38,595 nt of DNA from positions 1 through 38,595 of IMG/VR virus record IMGVR_UViG_3300048928_000623, one strand, 5' to 3'. Source of the stretch: a virus. The notes under the pieces are model-generated. The model did no database searches, was not told the DNA's origin, and saw nothing but the letters and a program-made list of their open reading frames with translations. Position 1 is the first letter of the stretch; every line of letters starts with the position of its first letter. Below are positions 1 to 7,769 of this stretch, one piece after another. A program made the position numbers and the translations under genes.

Positions 1-171
1 ATGAAGATCAAGATATTTACCCACCACGACAGCAGGGCATTGGAAACGCAGGTGAATAAGTGGCTTTCCGAAAATTACAGCCTCAAGTTCCGTCTCCACT
101 CTGTCACCCAAAGCGAATCGGGCGGTAACGACGATTGGTCCCTGACCGTCACCATTGTCTACGAGGCTTGA
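1..171 (+). CDS. Cse60-like small protein (DUF2758-like)
   Basis: A 56-aa protein starting MKIKIF and ending in a TVTIVYEA strand. The pattern of a beta strand, a helix around ALETQVNKWL, then two strands with QSES near residue 37 resembles the Cse60/DUF2758 family of small alpha/beta proteins, whose molecular role is poorly known. The window opens on this ATG, so its ribosome binding site and any upstream operon partner are out of view. It may be the last gene of a block cut by the window edge. The family match is from memory of the fold pattern and is moderate. Confidence 0.6.
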   Translation: MKIKIFTHHDSRALETQVNKWLSENYSLKFRLHSVTQSESGGNDDWSLTVTIVYEA

Positions 172-242
172 ACCAGGACAGCATTTATCTCGTTGCATTG
201 ATCGTTGCAGTGATTCTCATCGCTGCGACCGTCCGATATTGA
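168..242 (+). CDS. Possible 24-aa membrane peptide
   Basis: A TTG codon overlaps the stop of the preceding gene in the pattern TTGA. It opens a 24-residue frame with a hydrophilic head (NQDSIY) followed by about 15 hydrophobic residues (LVALIVAVILIAAT) and a basic-aromatic tail. Coupling by stop-start overlap is the usual arrangement in this element. A single membrane span from such a short chance frame is suggestive but not proof. It could instead be non-coding leader between gene 1 and the terminase. Confidence 0.3.
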   Translation: MNQDSIYLVALIVAVILIAATVRY

Positions 243-262
243 TTCGATTCTCATGAGGGCAC

Positions 263-286
263 GCTGTTGCAAGCTATTGCAACAGC
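263..286. repeat. Perfect 9-bp inverted repeat
   Basis: GCTGTTGCA and TGCAACAGC flank a 6-nt spacer in the 197-bp gap upstream of the terminase small subunit. There is no T-run after it, so it is more likely a protein-binding or packaging-site element than a terminator. The rest of 243-439 holds no convincing gene. Confidence 0.5.
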
Positions 287-378
287 GGTACCCCCCGGTA
301 AGGAATCTCTTAGGGGTAGCCTCAAAATATCGCGGGTTTCCGCTGGGCGGATTTTCGTTATGCCTGGGGAAAATTTGG

Positions 379-392
379 GTTTTACACTTTAC
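379..392. repeat. Left arm of 14-bp inverted repeat around the terS start
   Basis: GTTTTACACTTTAC matches the reverse complement of 455-468 at 13 of 14 positions. The pair brackets the terS start at 440. In lambda-type phages the packaging site and terminase-binding sites lie just before or within terS, so this pair is a candidate terminase or repressor binding site. Confidence 0.4.
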
Positions 393-420
393 GGTCCCGC
401 CCTGCGACCTGTCGGCCTTG

Positions 421-426
421 TTGACA
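421..426 (+). promoter_or_regulatory. TTGACA start-linked element (terS)
   Basis: GTTGACA with 13 nt between the A and the GTG start of terS. It is the shortest spacing in the set of such elements. Confidence 0.55.
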
Positions 427-439
427 TCAGCTACCGTGC

Positions 440-973
440 GTGGCGAAGGCGACTGTAAAATGTAAAACAACGGCTCCTGTGGTAGAGCAGTGGGCGTCAT
501 CGATCGCGCATCTCGCAGCTGCGATCGGTGTCACGAGGCAAACGATTCACAACTGGCAGAAGAGAGAAGGGTGTCCGAGCCCGAGATCCAATGGGAAGTA
601 CCTCGTCAGCGAGTGGGCAAAGTTTGGGAAGGAAGTTTCCACGGCGGCGGCGATCACCGGTGAGGGCGAGGCCGACAAGTACAAGCTGGAATGCCGCAAG
701 CTGAAGGCCCATTGCGAGAAGGCGGAGCATGCCCTCGCCGTCCAGCGCGGCGAGTACACTCGCAATGATGAGATTGCCGAGGAGATCCGTCGTCTCATCC
801 ACGAGACGGAGACGGTCCTTCGAAACGAGCTCGAGACAAAGATGTCTCCAGACGTCCGGAAAAAGAATCGAGCTGCCCTCGATCGTGCGATGGAGCGCCT
901 GCACAAGGGCGGCGAACAGATCATCGCGAAACATCCCATGCCGCCCGCGGCCGAGGAAGATGACGGCGATTGA
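440..973 (+). CDS. terS: Terminase small subunit (Nu1-like)
   Basis: A 177-aa protein with an N-terminal helix-turn-helix (IGVTRQTIHNWQKREG, about residues 30-45). A long charged helix follows (about 70-160), as in Nu1-type small subunits that bind the packaging site through the HTH and contact the large subunit through the C-terminal helix. The large-subunit gene follows with a 14-nt overlap. The GTG start is preferred because it sits 13 nt after a TTGACA element. The gene carries one copy of the dispersed 14-bp palindrome at 847-860. The family call rests on fold pattern and position, not a search. Confidence 0.8.
   Translation: MAKATVKCKTTAPVVEQWASSIAHLAAAIGVTRQTIHNWQKREGCPSPRSNGKYLVSEWAKFGKEVSTAAAITGEGEADKYKLECRKLKAHCEKAEHALAVQRGEYTRNDEIAEEIRRLIHETETVLRNELETKMSPDVRKKNRAALDRAMERLHKGGEQIIAKHPMPPAAEEDDGD
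455..468. repeat. Right arm of 14-bp inverted repeat around the terS start
   Basis: GTAAAATGTAAAAC lies inside codons 6-10 of terS and pairs with 379-392 with one mismatch. Confidence 0.4.
847..860. repeat. Dispersed 14-bp palindrome, copy 1 (variant)
   Basis: TCCAGACGTCCGGA, one base from the perfect palindrome TCCAGACGTCTGGA. It lies inside terS. Copies at 21026 and 34167 carry the same variant, the first of them in inverted orientation. Confidence 0.7.
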
Positions 974-2948
974 GACCGCCTATCGGGAGTCGTGGCGGCC
1001 GCCCGATCGCCGCCCCATATACGAGTCGCTGAAGGACGACCTGGTCTTCGGCAACGAGTCCCCGTTCCCAGGAGGATTCGACATCAATAATTCGCCGTGG
1101 ATCAAGGAGCCGCTCGATAAAATCTCCGAGGACATTGTGAAGCGCGTGCTCGTCTCCGGAGGTGCGCAGCTCGCAAAGACGTTGCTGGGTCTGATCTTCG
1201 TCATCAGCTGCATCAAGCGGCGGCCGGGGTTGACGACCTGGAACGGACAGACCGACGACGCCATCAAGAAGATCTGCGAGGACAAGGCGTGGCCGCTCTT
1301 CCGGCGATCCAAAATGATCAACGAGCTGTTGCCTCGCGATGCCAATAAGCGGCGCATCAAGTCGATCGTCTTCCCGCATATGTCTCTGCGGTTTCAGTCG
1401 GCGAGCGAGAACAACGCCCACGGCGATACCGTGAAGAATCAGGTCAACGATGAGCGGCACCTTTGGCTGCCGGGAATGATTCACAAGTTCAAGAGCCGCG
1501 TGGGCAGTATGCCCGACCACAAGATCCTCGATCTCTCGACTGGCTCCGTGAAGCTGGCCGAGCAGTTCCTTGAGGACGGGACGCTGCTTGAGCTCGGCGA
1601 TGATTTCTTCAACGACTTCCACGCGGGTTCTCGGTCGATATGGTCTGTGCATTGTCCCAAGTGTGGAGATCAGCAGCCGCTGGTGATGACACACCGCGAT
1701 GCAAACAATCGCATCCTCCGCAATAAGAAGGGCGACCCGCAATATGGATTCGTGTGGGAGGACAACTCCACCACACGACCGGGCGGCCGATGGAACTATG
1801 CGGAGGTTGCCCGCACGGTCCGATGGCACTGTGTTCATTGTGGGCACGAGATCCCGGATTCGTATGACAACATCCTCGCGCTGAATTCTCTCGAGAATGG
1901 GGCGGGCTATGTTGTCACCAACACTCTCCACGATCCGGAGATCTGGAGCTACCGGTATCCCGCATGGGTATCGCCGATCGTAGGCTGGGGCACGATCGTG
2001 AAGGAATGGCTTCGCGCCCAAGAGGCCGCTCGCGCTGGCGATTATCTCGCGGTCAAGACCGTCATTCAAAATCGCTTCGCAGAGGCGTGGGACGAAAGCG
2101 TCACGCTTGGAGAGGACAGCAAGCCGACCGGCGATTACGATCTCGATAAGTGGAACGATGAGGAGGATCCGCGGTTCGCTGGCGGATGCCGAATCTTCAT
2201 GACCGTCGATCGCCAGAAAAAAGGCGGCACTCATTTTTGGATTCTTATCCGTGCGTGGAACGACGCCGGCGAGAGCCGTCTCATTGATTACCTGAAGGTC
2301 TTCTCCTGGGACGAGGTGGCCGCGAAGCAGGCCGAGTACAATATCCAAGGACACCGTGTCCTGGTCGACTCGGGAGACGAGACGGCCGAAGTGTACGGGC
2401 AGTGTGTGCTGCATGGATGGACAGCGCTGAAGGGCGAGGACGCCGAACATTTCAAGCATCCGAATCCACGCAACCCGAAGGAACCGATCCTGCGGTACTA
2501 CTCCCAGCCCACAAAGGGCGATCCTGTCCTGGGGAAGAGCGCGAGGAAGCTCGACCCCGCCGTGCGAAAGGCGATGTCAAAGCGACGGTACGCCAAGCTG
2601 TATCGCTGGGCGAGGGGACCGGTGCAGGATATCCTCGCGGCATTCATTTCCGGAGAGTCTCACTATTGGGGACGGGCGAAGATCGAACCTCAGCACTACG
2701 CGGATCACCTCGATTCGGAGGTGAAGAAGCACGTCCGGGATAAACGTGGCCGCGATCGTGCGATGTGGGTGCAGGTGAAACCGGACAATCATGCTCGAGA
2801 TCTGGAGGCCATGCAGGTCGCTGCGTTGTTGATGGCGCGGATCCTTCGCGGATCCATGGATGTCTCTGAGCAAGTTCCCAAATCGGGAACTCACGATATC
2901 GAGGAGAAGCTGCGTGCCGCCGTCAGAGCGTTGACACGGAAACAGTGA
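960..2948 (+). CDS. terL: Terminase large subunit (lambda GpA family)
   Basis: A 662-aa packaging ATPase-nuclease. A Walker-A-like loop is seen at about 66-74 (SGGAQLAKT) and a Walker B at about 162-165 (VNDE). A four-cysteine zinc-ribbon pair lies between them and the nuclease: CPKC near 232-235 and CVHC near 291-294. Acidic nuclease-type segments follow (TVDRQ and VDSGDET). The length matches lambda GpA (641 aa). The ATG at 960 is chosen because it overlaps the end of terS by 14 nt and precedes a natural N-terminus; the upstream in-frame stretch is a shadow of terS. The C-terminal region carries a GTTCCC-N5-GGGAAC palindrome at 2874-2890. Confidence 0.92.
   Translation: MTAIETAYRESWRPPDRRPIYESLKDDLVFGNESPFPGGFDINNSPWIKEPLDKISEDIVKRVLVSGGAQLAKTLLGLIFVISCIKRRPGLTTWNGQTDDAIKKICEDKAWPLFRRSKMINELLPRDANKRRIKSIVFPHMSLRFQSASENNAHGDTVKNQVNDERHLWLPGMIHKFKSRVGSMPDHKILDLSTGSVKLAEQFLEDGTLLELGDDFFNDFHAGSRSIWSVHCPKCGDQQPLVMTHRDANNRILRNKKGDPQYGFVWEDNSTTRPGGRWNYAEVARTVRWHCVHCGHEIPDSYDNILALNSLENGAGYVVTNTLHDPEIWSYRYPAWVSPIVGWGTIVKEWLRAQEAARAGDYLAVKTVIQNRFAEAWDESVTLGEDSKPTGDYDLDKWNDEEDPRFAGGCRIFMTVDRQKKGGTHFWILIRAWNDAGESRLIDYLKVFSWDEVAAKQAEYNIQGHRVLVDSGDETAEVYGQCVLHGWTALKGEDAEHFKHPNPRNPKEPILRYYSQPTKGDPVLGKSARKLDPAVRKAMSKRRYAKLYRWARGPVQDILAAFISGESHYWGRAKIEPQHYADHLDSEVKKHVRDKRGRDRAMWVQVKPDNHARDLEAMQVAALLMARILRGSMDVSEQVPKSGTHDIEEKLRAAVRALTRKQ
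2874..2890. repeat. GTTCCC-N5-GGGAAC palindrome, terL copy
   Basis: GTTCCCAAATCGGGAAC, with the dyad extending one base each side (A/T). It lies in the 3' part of terL, encoding QVPKSGT. The same 17-mer recurs exactly at 21202. Confidence 0.65.
2931..2936 (+). promoter_or_regulatory. TTGACA element at the end of terL
   Basis: GTTGACACGG in the last codons of terL, 11 nt before an ATG (2948) that overlaps the terL stop. It may belong to the start-linked set, but it is coding sequence and the ORF it would serve is only 32 codons. Confidence 0.3.
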
Positions 2949-3046
2949 TGTTACCGCTGGTGACGGGGAGCGTCGCAGGCCTGGTCGTTACACAGAAACA
3001 ACACCGTAGTGCCGCTGACGCTCCCCGTTCATTCCCAGTCTGTTGA
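2948..3046 (+). CDS. Possible 32-aa peptide
   Basis: The ATG overlaps the terL stop (TGATG). The frame runs 32 codons and its TGA stop lies inside the next TTGACA element. The product (MLPLVTGSVAGLVV then a polar tail) matches nothing I know. The gap between terL and the next confident gene is 114 bp, so this frame would explain it. It may equally be chance. Confidence 0.25.
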   Translation: MLPLVTGSVAGLVVTQKQHRSAADAPRSFPVC

Positions 3047-3062
3047 CACCGTGCGCACGGTG
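3043..3062 (+). promoter_or_regulatory. TTGACA element plus 16-bp palindrome
   Basis: TTGACA at 3043-3048 stands 14 nt before ATG 3063. The interval 3047-3062 is a perfect 16-bp palindrome, CACCGTGCGCACGGTG, ending directly at the start codon. In RNA it could form a hairpin over the initiation region. Confidence 0.55.
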
Positions 3063-3434
3063 ATGGACTCCATTCCCGTACTCGTCACCGAAGCCAATGA
3101 GATCAAGCGCCGCCAGAAGGAGGACGGCGATCGGCTGAAGGAAATCTCCGCCGCCCTGGTAAAGGCCGGGGCAGGGGAGCATACCGGATCCGACGGATCC
3201 ACCGCGCTTGTCATTTGTCCGAGTCCTACGGTGAAGTACATCGAGGACAATCACGCGCAGCTGCAGAAGCTCGCCGGCGACGAGTTCTATTCCCTCTTTG
3301 AGCGGAAGGTCACCTATGCGCCGGTGAAGGCGATGCGCGATGTTGCGAAGGCCCTCCTCACTCCCGCAAAAGCCCGCAAGCTCATCGCACTCTCGGAGGT
3401 ACCGTCCACGGCGTTCGTCAAATTTTCCGGCTAA
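3063..3434 (+). CDS. Hypothetical protein between terminase and connector
   Basis: A 123-aa protein, helical and charged in its first 40 residues (NEIKRRQKEDGDRLKEISAA), followed by an alpha/beta-looking half. I do not recognise it. The start at 3063 is chosen over an upstream in-frame GTG at 3009 because it lies 14 nt after a TTGACA element, in line with other genes here. Its stop overlaps the next ATG (TAATG). Position suggests a head-assembly or connector accessory. Confidence 0.65.
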   Translation: MDSIPVLVTEANEIKRRQKEDGDRLKEISAALVKAGAGEHTGSDGSTALVICPSPTVKYIEDNHAQLQKLAGDEFYSLFERKVTYAPVKAMRDVAKALLTPAKARKLIALSEVPSTAFVKFSG

Positions 3435-3688
3435 TGATCGAGAAGCTTTTCTTTGATCTCGAGGAAAGCCAGGTACTCGAGCTTCGCGACAATGCCGTCG
3501 CCTTGATCGGTGAGGGCAAGACCATCATGTCGGTGAGCGCTGGCGGAAAATCCGGAAGCAAGGTCTTCCCGATGAATCCGAAGGATGTACTCCTCGAGGC
3601 AAGGGCCGCGCTTCGGCACATCAATCCTGAGACCTACGGCAAGCGCGTCCGGAAGACGTACGCTTCGTTCCGCCGCTGCCACTTTTAA
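3434..3688 (+). CDS. Head-tail joining protein, gpW-like
   Basis: An 84-aa protein directly before the portal, where lambda has gpW. It has a helix, a two-strand middle (TIMSVSAGGKSGSKVF), a second helix (DVLLEARAALRHI) and a basic tail with GKRVRKTYASF. That helix-hairpin-helix order and size agree with gpW, the head-completion protein that docks tails. Similarity is structural and positional, not clear at residue level. It starts by overlapping the previous stop and ends 2 nt before the portal ATG. Confidence 0.55.
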   Translation: MIEKLFFDLEESQVLELRDNAVALIGEGKTIMSVSAGGKSGSKVFPMNPKDVLLEARAALRHINPETYGKRVRKTYASFRRCHF

Positions 3689-3690
3689 CC

Positions 3691-5172
3691 ATGGCCTCCT
3701 ACCAACAGTTTCGCAAAGGTGGCATCTTCGTGCCGCAGTCCTATTCGCACTACTACGAAGCCGCGCGGCCGAGCCGGAAGCGGAAGTGGATGCCGATCCT
3801 GCAGCAGGACTCCGATAAAGTTCTGACGCCGAGTGTCCTGAAAACGCTGCGTAGTGGAGCCCGGCAGCTCTATACGAAGAGCGGATTTGTGCGGGGGGCA
3901 TTCCGCGACGTTTCTCGTTACTTGGTCGGCAACGATGGTATCCGACCGCAGTCCATGGCAAAAGACCAAGGCTGGGCTCGAGAGATCGAGGCGCGGTGGC
4001 TTAACTGGCTGAAGATCTCCGACGTCTTCCGAAAACTGCATTTCAATCAGTTGTTGCGCGCCAGTTCGCACGAGATGGATATCGACGGCGACTGGGGCCT
4101 TGTTCTCACGGAAACCGGAGGCGGCAACGATGCACCAGGCATGGCACAGATTCAGGCGGTGCGCGGCCATCGGATCGATGACGACGGGAAGGACGCGAAT
4201 GTTTTCGCTGGCGTCGTCAAAGATCGCAACGGCCGTGTAGCTGCGTATCGGATTCGTGCAGGTGCCGACGACGGGAAGTTTCGCGACGTTCCCGTATCGA
4301 GCTTTATTCTTCTCGGAGATCCGGACCTCACCGATTACACGCGGTATCCCTCGGCGATCGCGCATGGAATCAATCTCGTGGTCGACGCGAGGGATATTCA
4401 TGATGCGGTGATCGTCGGACTCAAAGCTAGGACAGGTCGTGCGATGGTTATCAAGACCCCCGATGGTCTCGCCAGCGAGGATGACTACGACAAGGACGAG
4501 GCCGATGCCGCAGAGCTTGGAGATCTCACGCTCGAAGAAATCGAAAGTGGTGAGATCCTGCGCTTGGGGCCGGGTGAGGAGATTCAGGAATTGGACTCGG
4601 CGTTTCCCGGTAACCAAGTCGAGCCGATGATGGAATTCTCCTATCGCGATTTTGCCCTAGGATATGGTCCGCCGCTCGAGGTCATCTACGGCAAAAACGT
4701 GGGGGGTCCGGCTCAACGGTTCTTCATTTCCAAATTCCAGCGAATGGTGGACGAGCGCCGCGGCCTCATCTACGTGCCCCGCCTGTGTTTTCCGCTGTGG
4801 GGATACTTCGTCTCGAAGGAGATGAAGCGAGGCGCAATCCCGTATAATGAGGATTGGTGGAAGGTTCGTTTCGTAGCCACCTCTCCAAAGGCATCGATCG
4901 ACTACGGTCGCGAAGCTCGAGAGAACCGAGAGGATATCATCCTCGGGTCTCGCACGCTCGAGGAAGATGCCGGCGAGCGTGGCCTTGACTGGGAAGAGAT
5001 GCGCGACCAGGTCGAGCGCGAAGCGGCTGATTTGCTCGTCCGCGCAAAAAGGCTCGCTTTGGAATTCGATATCGACCTTCCGCTTGCGATGAGTCTCATC
5101 AGCCGTCGTACTCCGAATGGAAACCTACCGACCGGCCCGGTCGAAAAACAGTCGACGCGGCCGCTCGAGTAA
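3691..5172 (+). CDS. Portal protein (lambda gpB family)
   Basis: A 493-aa portal protein, near the usual family length (lambda gpB 533). The N-terminus (YEAARPSRKRKW), the segment VRGAFRDVSRYLVGNDGIRPQ and the aromatic pair GWAREIEARWLNWLK are typical of this family. A later segment PPLEVIYGKNVGGPAQRFFI corresponds to the conserved region before the wing and crown. The product forms the ring through which the terminase packages DNA. The gene stands between gpW-like and protease genes, as in lambda. Confidence 0.92.
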   Translation: MASYQQFRKGGIFVPQSYSHYYEAARPSRKRKWMPILQQDSDKVLTPSVLKTLRSGARQLYTKSGFVRGAFRDVSRYLVGNDGIRPQSMAKDQGWAREIEARWLNWLKISDVFRKLHFNQLLRASSHEMDIDGDWGLVLTETGGGNDAPGMAQIQAVRGHRIDDDGKDANVFAGVVKDRNGRVAAYRIRAGADDGKFRDVPVSSFILLGDPDLTDYTRYPSAIAHGINLVVDARDIHDAVIVGLKARTGRAMVIKTPDGLASEDDYDKDEADAAELGDLTLEEIESGEILRLGPGEEIQELDSAFPGNQVEPMMEFSYRDFALGYGPPLEVIYGKNVGGPAQRFFISKFQRMVDERRGLIYVPRLCFPLWGYFVSKEMKRGAIPYNEDWWKVRFVATSPKASIDYGREARENREDIILGSRTLEEDAGERGLDWEEMRDQVEREAADLLVRAKRLALEFDIDLPLAMSLISRRTPNGNLPTGPVEKQSTRPLE

Positions 5173-5193
5173 TTTGCATCACCTCCTCTGGAA

Positions 5194-5211
5194 GCGCCGT
5201 TGACACGGCGC
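5194..5211 (+). promoter_or_regulatory. TTGACA element in a perfect hairpin
   Basis: GCGCCGT-TGAC-ACGGCGC is a perfect 7-bp stem with a TGAC loop. The TTGACA core (5200-5205) is 16 nt before ATG 5222. It is the strongest hairpin of the set. Confidence 0.6.
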
Positions 5212-5221
5212 TTTCAGCAGG

Positions 5222-6088
5222 ATGCATCTTTCATCGCGTTTTTCTCAGCCCTGGTACATCGACAACTCGGCCATCGCCCCATTGATGGAGCGTCTTCGCC
5301 TCGGTTCGTCTGTGCATGTAGTACAGAATCAGCCGCAGGCTTTAACGATTGGCGACTTCATTCATCAGCGCCAGCCGATGATGATTACCCAGGAGGGGAT
5401 TGCCGTCATTGAAGTCTGTGGCACGCTCGGGAGGAATCTCTCGAACTACGAAAAGATCTGTGGAGACACCGATTACAATGACATCATGTCGGATGTTGGA
5501 GAGGCTGTCGCCGACGATCGCGTGAAGGGCATTATGATCCTCAACGATTCGGGCGGAGGCTCTGTGGTGGGAGCTGCTGAATGTCGGCAAGCGATCGTGA
5601 CAGCGACCCTCAAGAAGCCCGTGCTCACCTACACCGAATCGTGTGAAGGCTCCGCCTGCTATATGATCGGAGCGGGCGCAACGAAGAAGATTGCCGCCGC
5701 TTCCTCCATCGTCGGATCGATCGGTACCATCCTCGCTCGTCTCGATATCAGCGGGTACTACGAGCAGCTCGGCGTGAAGTTCAATGTCATGCCTGCTACG
5801 CAGAGCGATCTGAAAAGTACCTTCTGGGCACAGACGCCTCTGACCGACGCGCAGCGCGACAATCTTCAGCAATGGCTCGATCGGCTGAATGTCGACTTCA
5901 TGAGTTTTGTTAAGCTCCACCGCATGGATGTCGAAGATGACACCATGCGTGGCCAATGCTTCGACGGCTTGGAAGCAGCCACTCGCGGCCTCGTCGACGA
6001 GGTAGGTAACTTCGATGAAGCCTACGAGGAAATTGTAGCGCTTTCCCAGGATTACGTCGGACTCGATGATCTCGAGGACGAAGACTGA
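5222..6088 (+). CDS. Head maturation protease, S49 (lambda gpC-like)
   Basis: A 288-aa serine peptidase of the SppA/gpC clan. The core strand is followed by DSGGGSVVGAAE (about 109-120). The nucleophile is probably Ser144 in CEGSACYM. Lys198 in SDLKST is the likely general base of a Ser-Lys dyad. The enzyme would cleave portal, scaffold and itself during procapsid maturation. In lambda the scaffold Nu3 is nested in gpC; here a separate scaffold gene follows. The acidic C-terminus (DDLEDED) is consistent with a scaffold contact. Confidence 0.87.
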   Translation: MHLSSRFSQPWYIDNSAIAPLMERLRLGSSVHVVQNQPQALTIGDFIHQRQPMMITQEGIAVIEVCGTLGRNLSNYEKICGDTDYNDIMSDVGEAVADDRVKGIMILNDSGGGSVVGAAECRQAIVTATLKKPVLTYTESCEGSACYMIGAGATKKIAAASSIVGSIGTILARLDISGYYEQLGVKFNVMPATQSDLKSTFWAQTPLTDAQRDNLQQWLDRLNVDFMSFVKLHRMDVEDDTMRGQCFDGLEAATRGLVDEVGNFDEAYEEIVALSQDYVGLDDLEDED

Positions 6089-6097
6089 CGCCCCTCG

Positions 6098-6103
6098 TTG
6101 ACA
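6098..6103 (+). promoter_or_regulatory. TTGACA start-linked element (scaffold)
   Basis: GTTGACACC with 15 nt to ATG 6119. A GGGG run lies close to the start codon and could act as a weak ribosome binding site. The TTG of the motif is in frame with the gene, but the ATG gives the natural N-terminus. Confidence 0.6.
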
Positions 6104-6118
6104 CCAGTCGCGGGGTAT

Positions 6119-6556
6119 ATGTTCGTTTCGAAACGTATCCAAGCACTGGAGAAGCAGCTCGCTGGACTGCAATCTCAGGTATCCACCCTCACCACCGAGC
6201 GCGATTCTGCGCGAAACGATCTCGCCACCGCGCAGGAGCGAATCACCACGCTTGAGAATGCCGATCCGATCGTGCCCGAAGGCATGATCGCGGCCGAAGT
6301 TCACAACGCAGTCGTTGCGCAACGTGATCAACTCAGTACTCGGGTGACCGAACTTGAGGCGACCGCTCAGACGGCTGGCCAGCGCGCGGCCGACATCGTT
6401 TCCAGCGTGTCCGTTGCGCCGATCGCACCGGAGGTTCCGGGCGAGCAGCCCGCCGCCCAGACCGCTGCAGAGCTTCGTCAGAAGTTCGATGCGGAAACGG
6501 ATCCAAAGAAGAAGGCGGCGATCTGGAAGGATCTCTCCGCAGCCATGAACCGCTGA
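6119..6556 (+). CDS. Putative capsid scaffolding protein
   Basis: A 145-aa protein. Residues 6-50 form a heptad-rich coiled coil (IQALEKQLAGLQSQVSTL). A second helix and an Ala/Pro-rich linker follow, then a basic C-terminal helix (DPKKKAAIWKDLSAAMNR). A long coiled coil with a short basic capsid-binding tail, placed between protease and capsid genes, is the classical scaffold pattern. The sequence itself is low in identity to known scaffolds. Confidence 0.7.
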   Translation: MFVSKRIQALEKQLAGLQSQVSTLTTERDSARNDLATAQERITTLENADPIVPEGMIAAEVHNAVVAQRDQLSTRVTELEATAQTAGQRAADIVSSVSVAPIAPEVPGEQPAAQTAAELRQKFDAETDPKKKAAIWKDLSAAMNR

Positions 6557-6557
6557 A

Positions 6558-6569
6558 CCGTTGACACGG
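6558..6569 (+). promoter_or_regulatory. TTGACA element upstream of the capsid gene
   Basis: CCGT-TGAC-ACGG forms a 4-bp stem; the TTGACA core is at 6561-6566. The spacing to the capsid ATG (6603) is 36 nt, the one clear exception to the 13-16 nt rule. Confidence 0.5.
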
Positions 6570-6602
6570 ATCACGAGGCGTAACCGCACAACGCAATAAC
6601 TC

Positions 6603-7508
6603 ATGGCTAACTCTCTCGGCACACTCAGCTCCGGCGTCGTACTCGCACGCGCACTGGAGCTTGTCTTCACCAAGCGACCGATCCTCAATCAGATCTCGCT
6701 CGACCTCTCTACCGATGAGGCCAAGCTGAATTCGACGGTCAAGTCGCGCATTCACTCCGTTCCCGCCGTTGGCGACTTTCCGTCTGCCGCGACTGCAAAA
6801 ACTGATACCGACGTCGCAGTGACGATCGATAAGGCGAAGCAGGTACGACACACCTTTACCAACGCGGAGCTCAGCTCCACGGACCGCAACCTCGTCCAGG
6901 AAGCGGCCGAGCCCGTCGCGGTGGCGATCGCGAACCACATGGTGGACGCTCTCGCTGCTCTTTGGGTGAAGACCAACTTCCCCAACGAGCGTGTACAGGC
7001 TGTGGCCGATACAGACTACGAGACTCTCACGGGTCTTCGTGGTGACCTTACCGGTCGCGGCGCACCCGACGAGCGTTTCGTTGCGGTCAATGGTCCGGTC
7101 TACACCAACCTGCTCAACGACCCGCTGTGCAACCGCGCAGCGAAGCAGAACGGCGCGGATCCGATCGCGGACGGCCGCTTGCAGAACATCGCGGGCTTCC
7201 GCGAGATCTTCGAGTATCCTGCTCTCCCTGACGGTCCCAGCGACAATGTCATCGGCTTCGCCGGCAGCAAGGACAGCCTCGTCATCGCGACCCGCCTTCC
7301 CGCGGATCCGAGCAAGGTTCTTCCGAACGCCGCGGTCCCTGGCTCGATCGGCGTCATCACCGAACCTCGCACCGGTCTTTCGATCATGGTGGCGGAGTGG
7401 ATCAACATGGCCGACCTCTCTGCTGAGATCATGGCGGTGTGGCTCTACGGCGCCGCAAAGGGCAACCCGAACAACGGCCAGTTGCTCGTCAGCACGGCCT
7501 CGCCGTAG
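6603..7508 (+). CDS. Major capsid protein
   Basis: A 301-aa protein after protease and scaffold. An N-terminal helix is followed by a beta-hairpin arm (KSRIHSVPAVGDFPSAATAK), a long spine-type helix (EAAEPVAVAIANHMVDALAAL) and a beta-rich axial domain. This order resembles HK97-fold and P22-like coat proteins. The length is usual for the fold. I assign the role from position and secondary-structure order. The upstream gap is 46 bp, the longest in the head operon after 3063 and 5222. Confidence 0.8.
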   Translation: MANSLGTLSSGVVLARALELVFTKRPILNQISLDLSTDEAKLNSTVKSRIHSVPAVGDFPSAATAKTDTDVAVTIDKAKQVRHTFTNAELSSTDRNLVQEAAEPVAVAIANHMVDALAALWVKTNFPNERVQAVADTDYETLTGLRGDLTGRGAPDERFVAVNGPVYTNLLNDPLCNRAAKQNGADPIADGRLQNIAGFREIFEYPALPDGPSDNVIGFAGSKDSLVIATRLPADPSKVLPNAAVPGSIGVITEPRTGLSIMVAEWINMADLSAEIMAVWLYGAAKGNPNNGQLLVSTASP

Positions 7509-7513
7509 TCTCT

Positions 7514-7768
7514 ATGGCAAGCCGCATTCACCTTGTCGTTGGCTACCAGGCCGATGGCACCCCGAAACCCCTTTACCTCGGTGGCAGCGGAAGCGCTGCC
7601 GCCGAGGCCTTCGACGGTGCGTCGTCCGAGGAACTCGCAAGTGTCGAGATTTTCAGGCACCTCACCCCGTCCAAGCGCCGCCGTTTCCAGACGTCTGGAG
7701 ATGAGCCGAGCGCGAAGCCCGCGAAGGCCAAGAAGGGGAAACCCGCCAAGGCAGAATCCAAAGAATAA
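7514..7768 (+). CDS. Small Lys-rich hypothetical protein
   Basis: An 84-aa protein 5 nt after the capsid stop. The first half is compact (IHLVVGYQADGTPKPLYLGG) and ends in a helix. The last 25 residues are an alternating Lys/Ala/Pro tail (AKPAKAKKGKPAKAESK), which suggests a disordered nucleic-acid or acidic-surface contact. The position suits a decoration or head accessory protein, but I do not recognise a family. The palindrome at 7686-7699 lies within it and encodes FQTSG. Confidence 0.65.
   Translation: MASRIHLVVGYQADGTPKPLYLGGSGSAAAEAFDGASSEELASVEIFRHLTPSKRRRFQTSGDEPSAKPAKAKKGKPAKAESKE
7686..7699. repeat. Dispersed 14-bp palindrome, copy 2 (perfect)
   Basis: TCCAGACGTCTGGA inside the small gene after the capsid gene. 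Confidence 0.75.
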
Positions 7769-7769
7769 T

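Noticed and set aside
729-959. Upstream in-frame extension of terL
   Set aside because: It reads through terS in another frame with Arg/Ser-rich composition; ATG 960 gives the natural terminase N-terminus.
921-2459. Long minus-strand open frame opposite terL
   Set aside because: Antisense shadow of GC-rich codons; terL on the plus strand has clear motifs and length.
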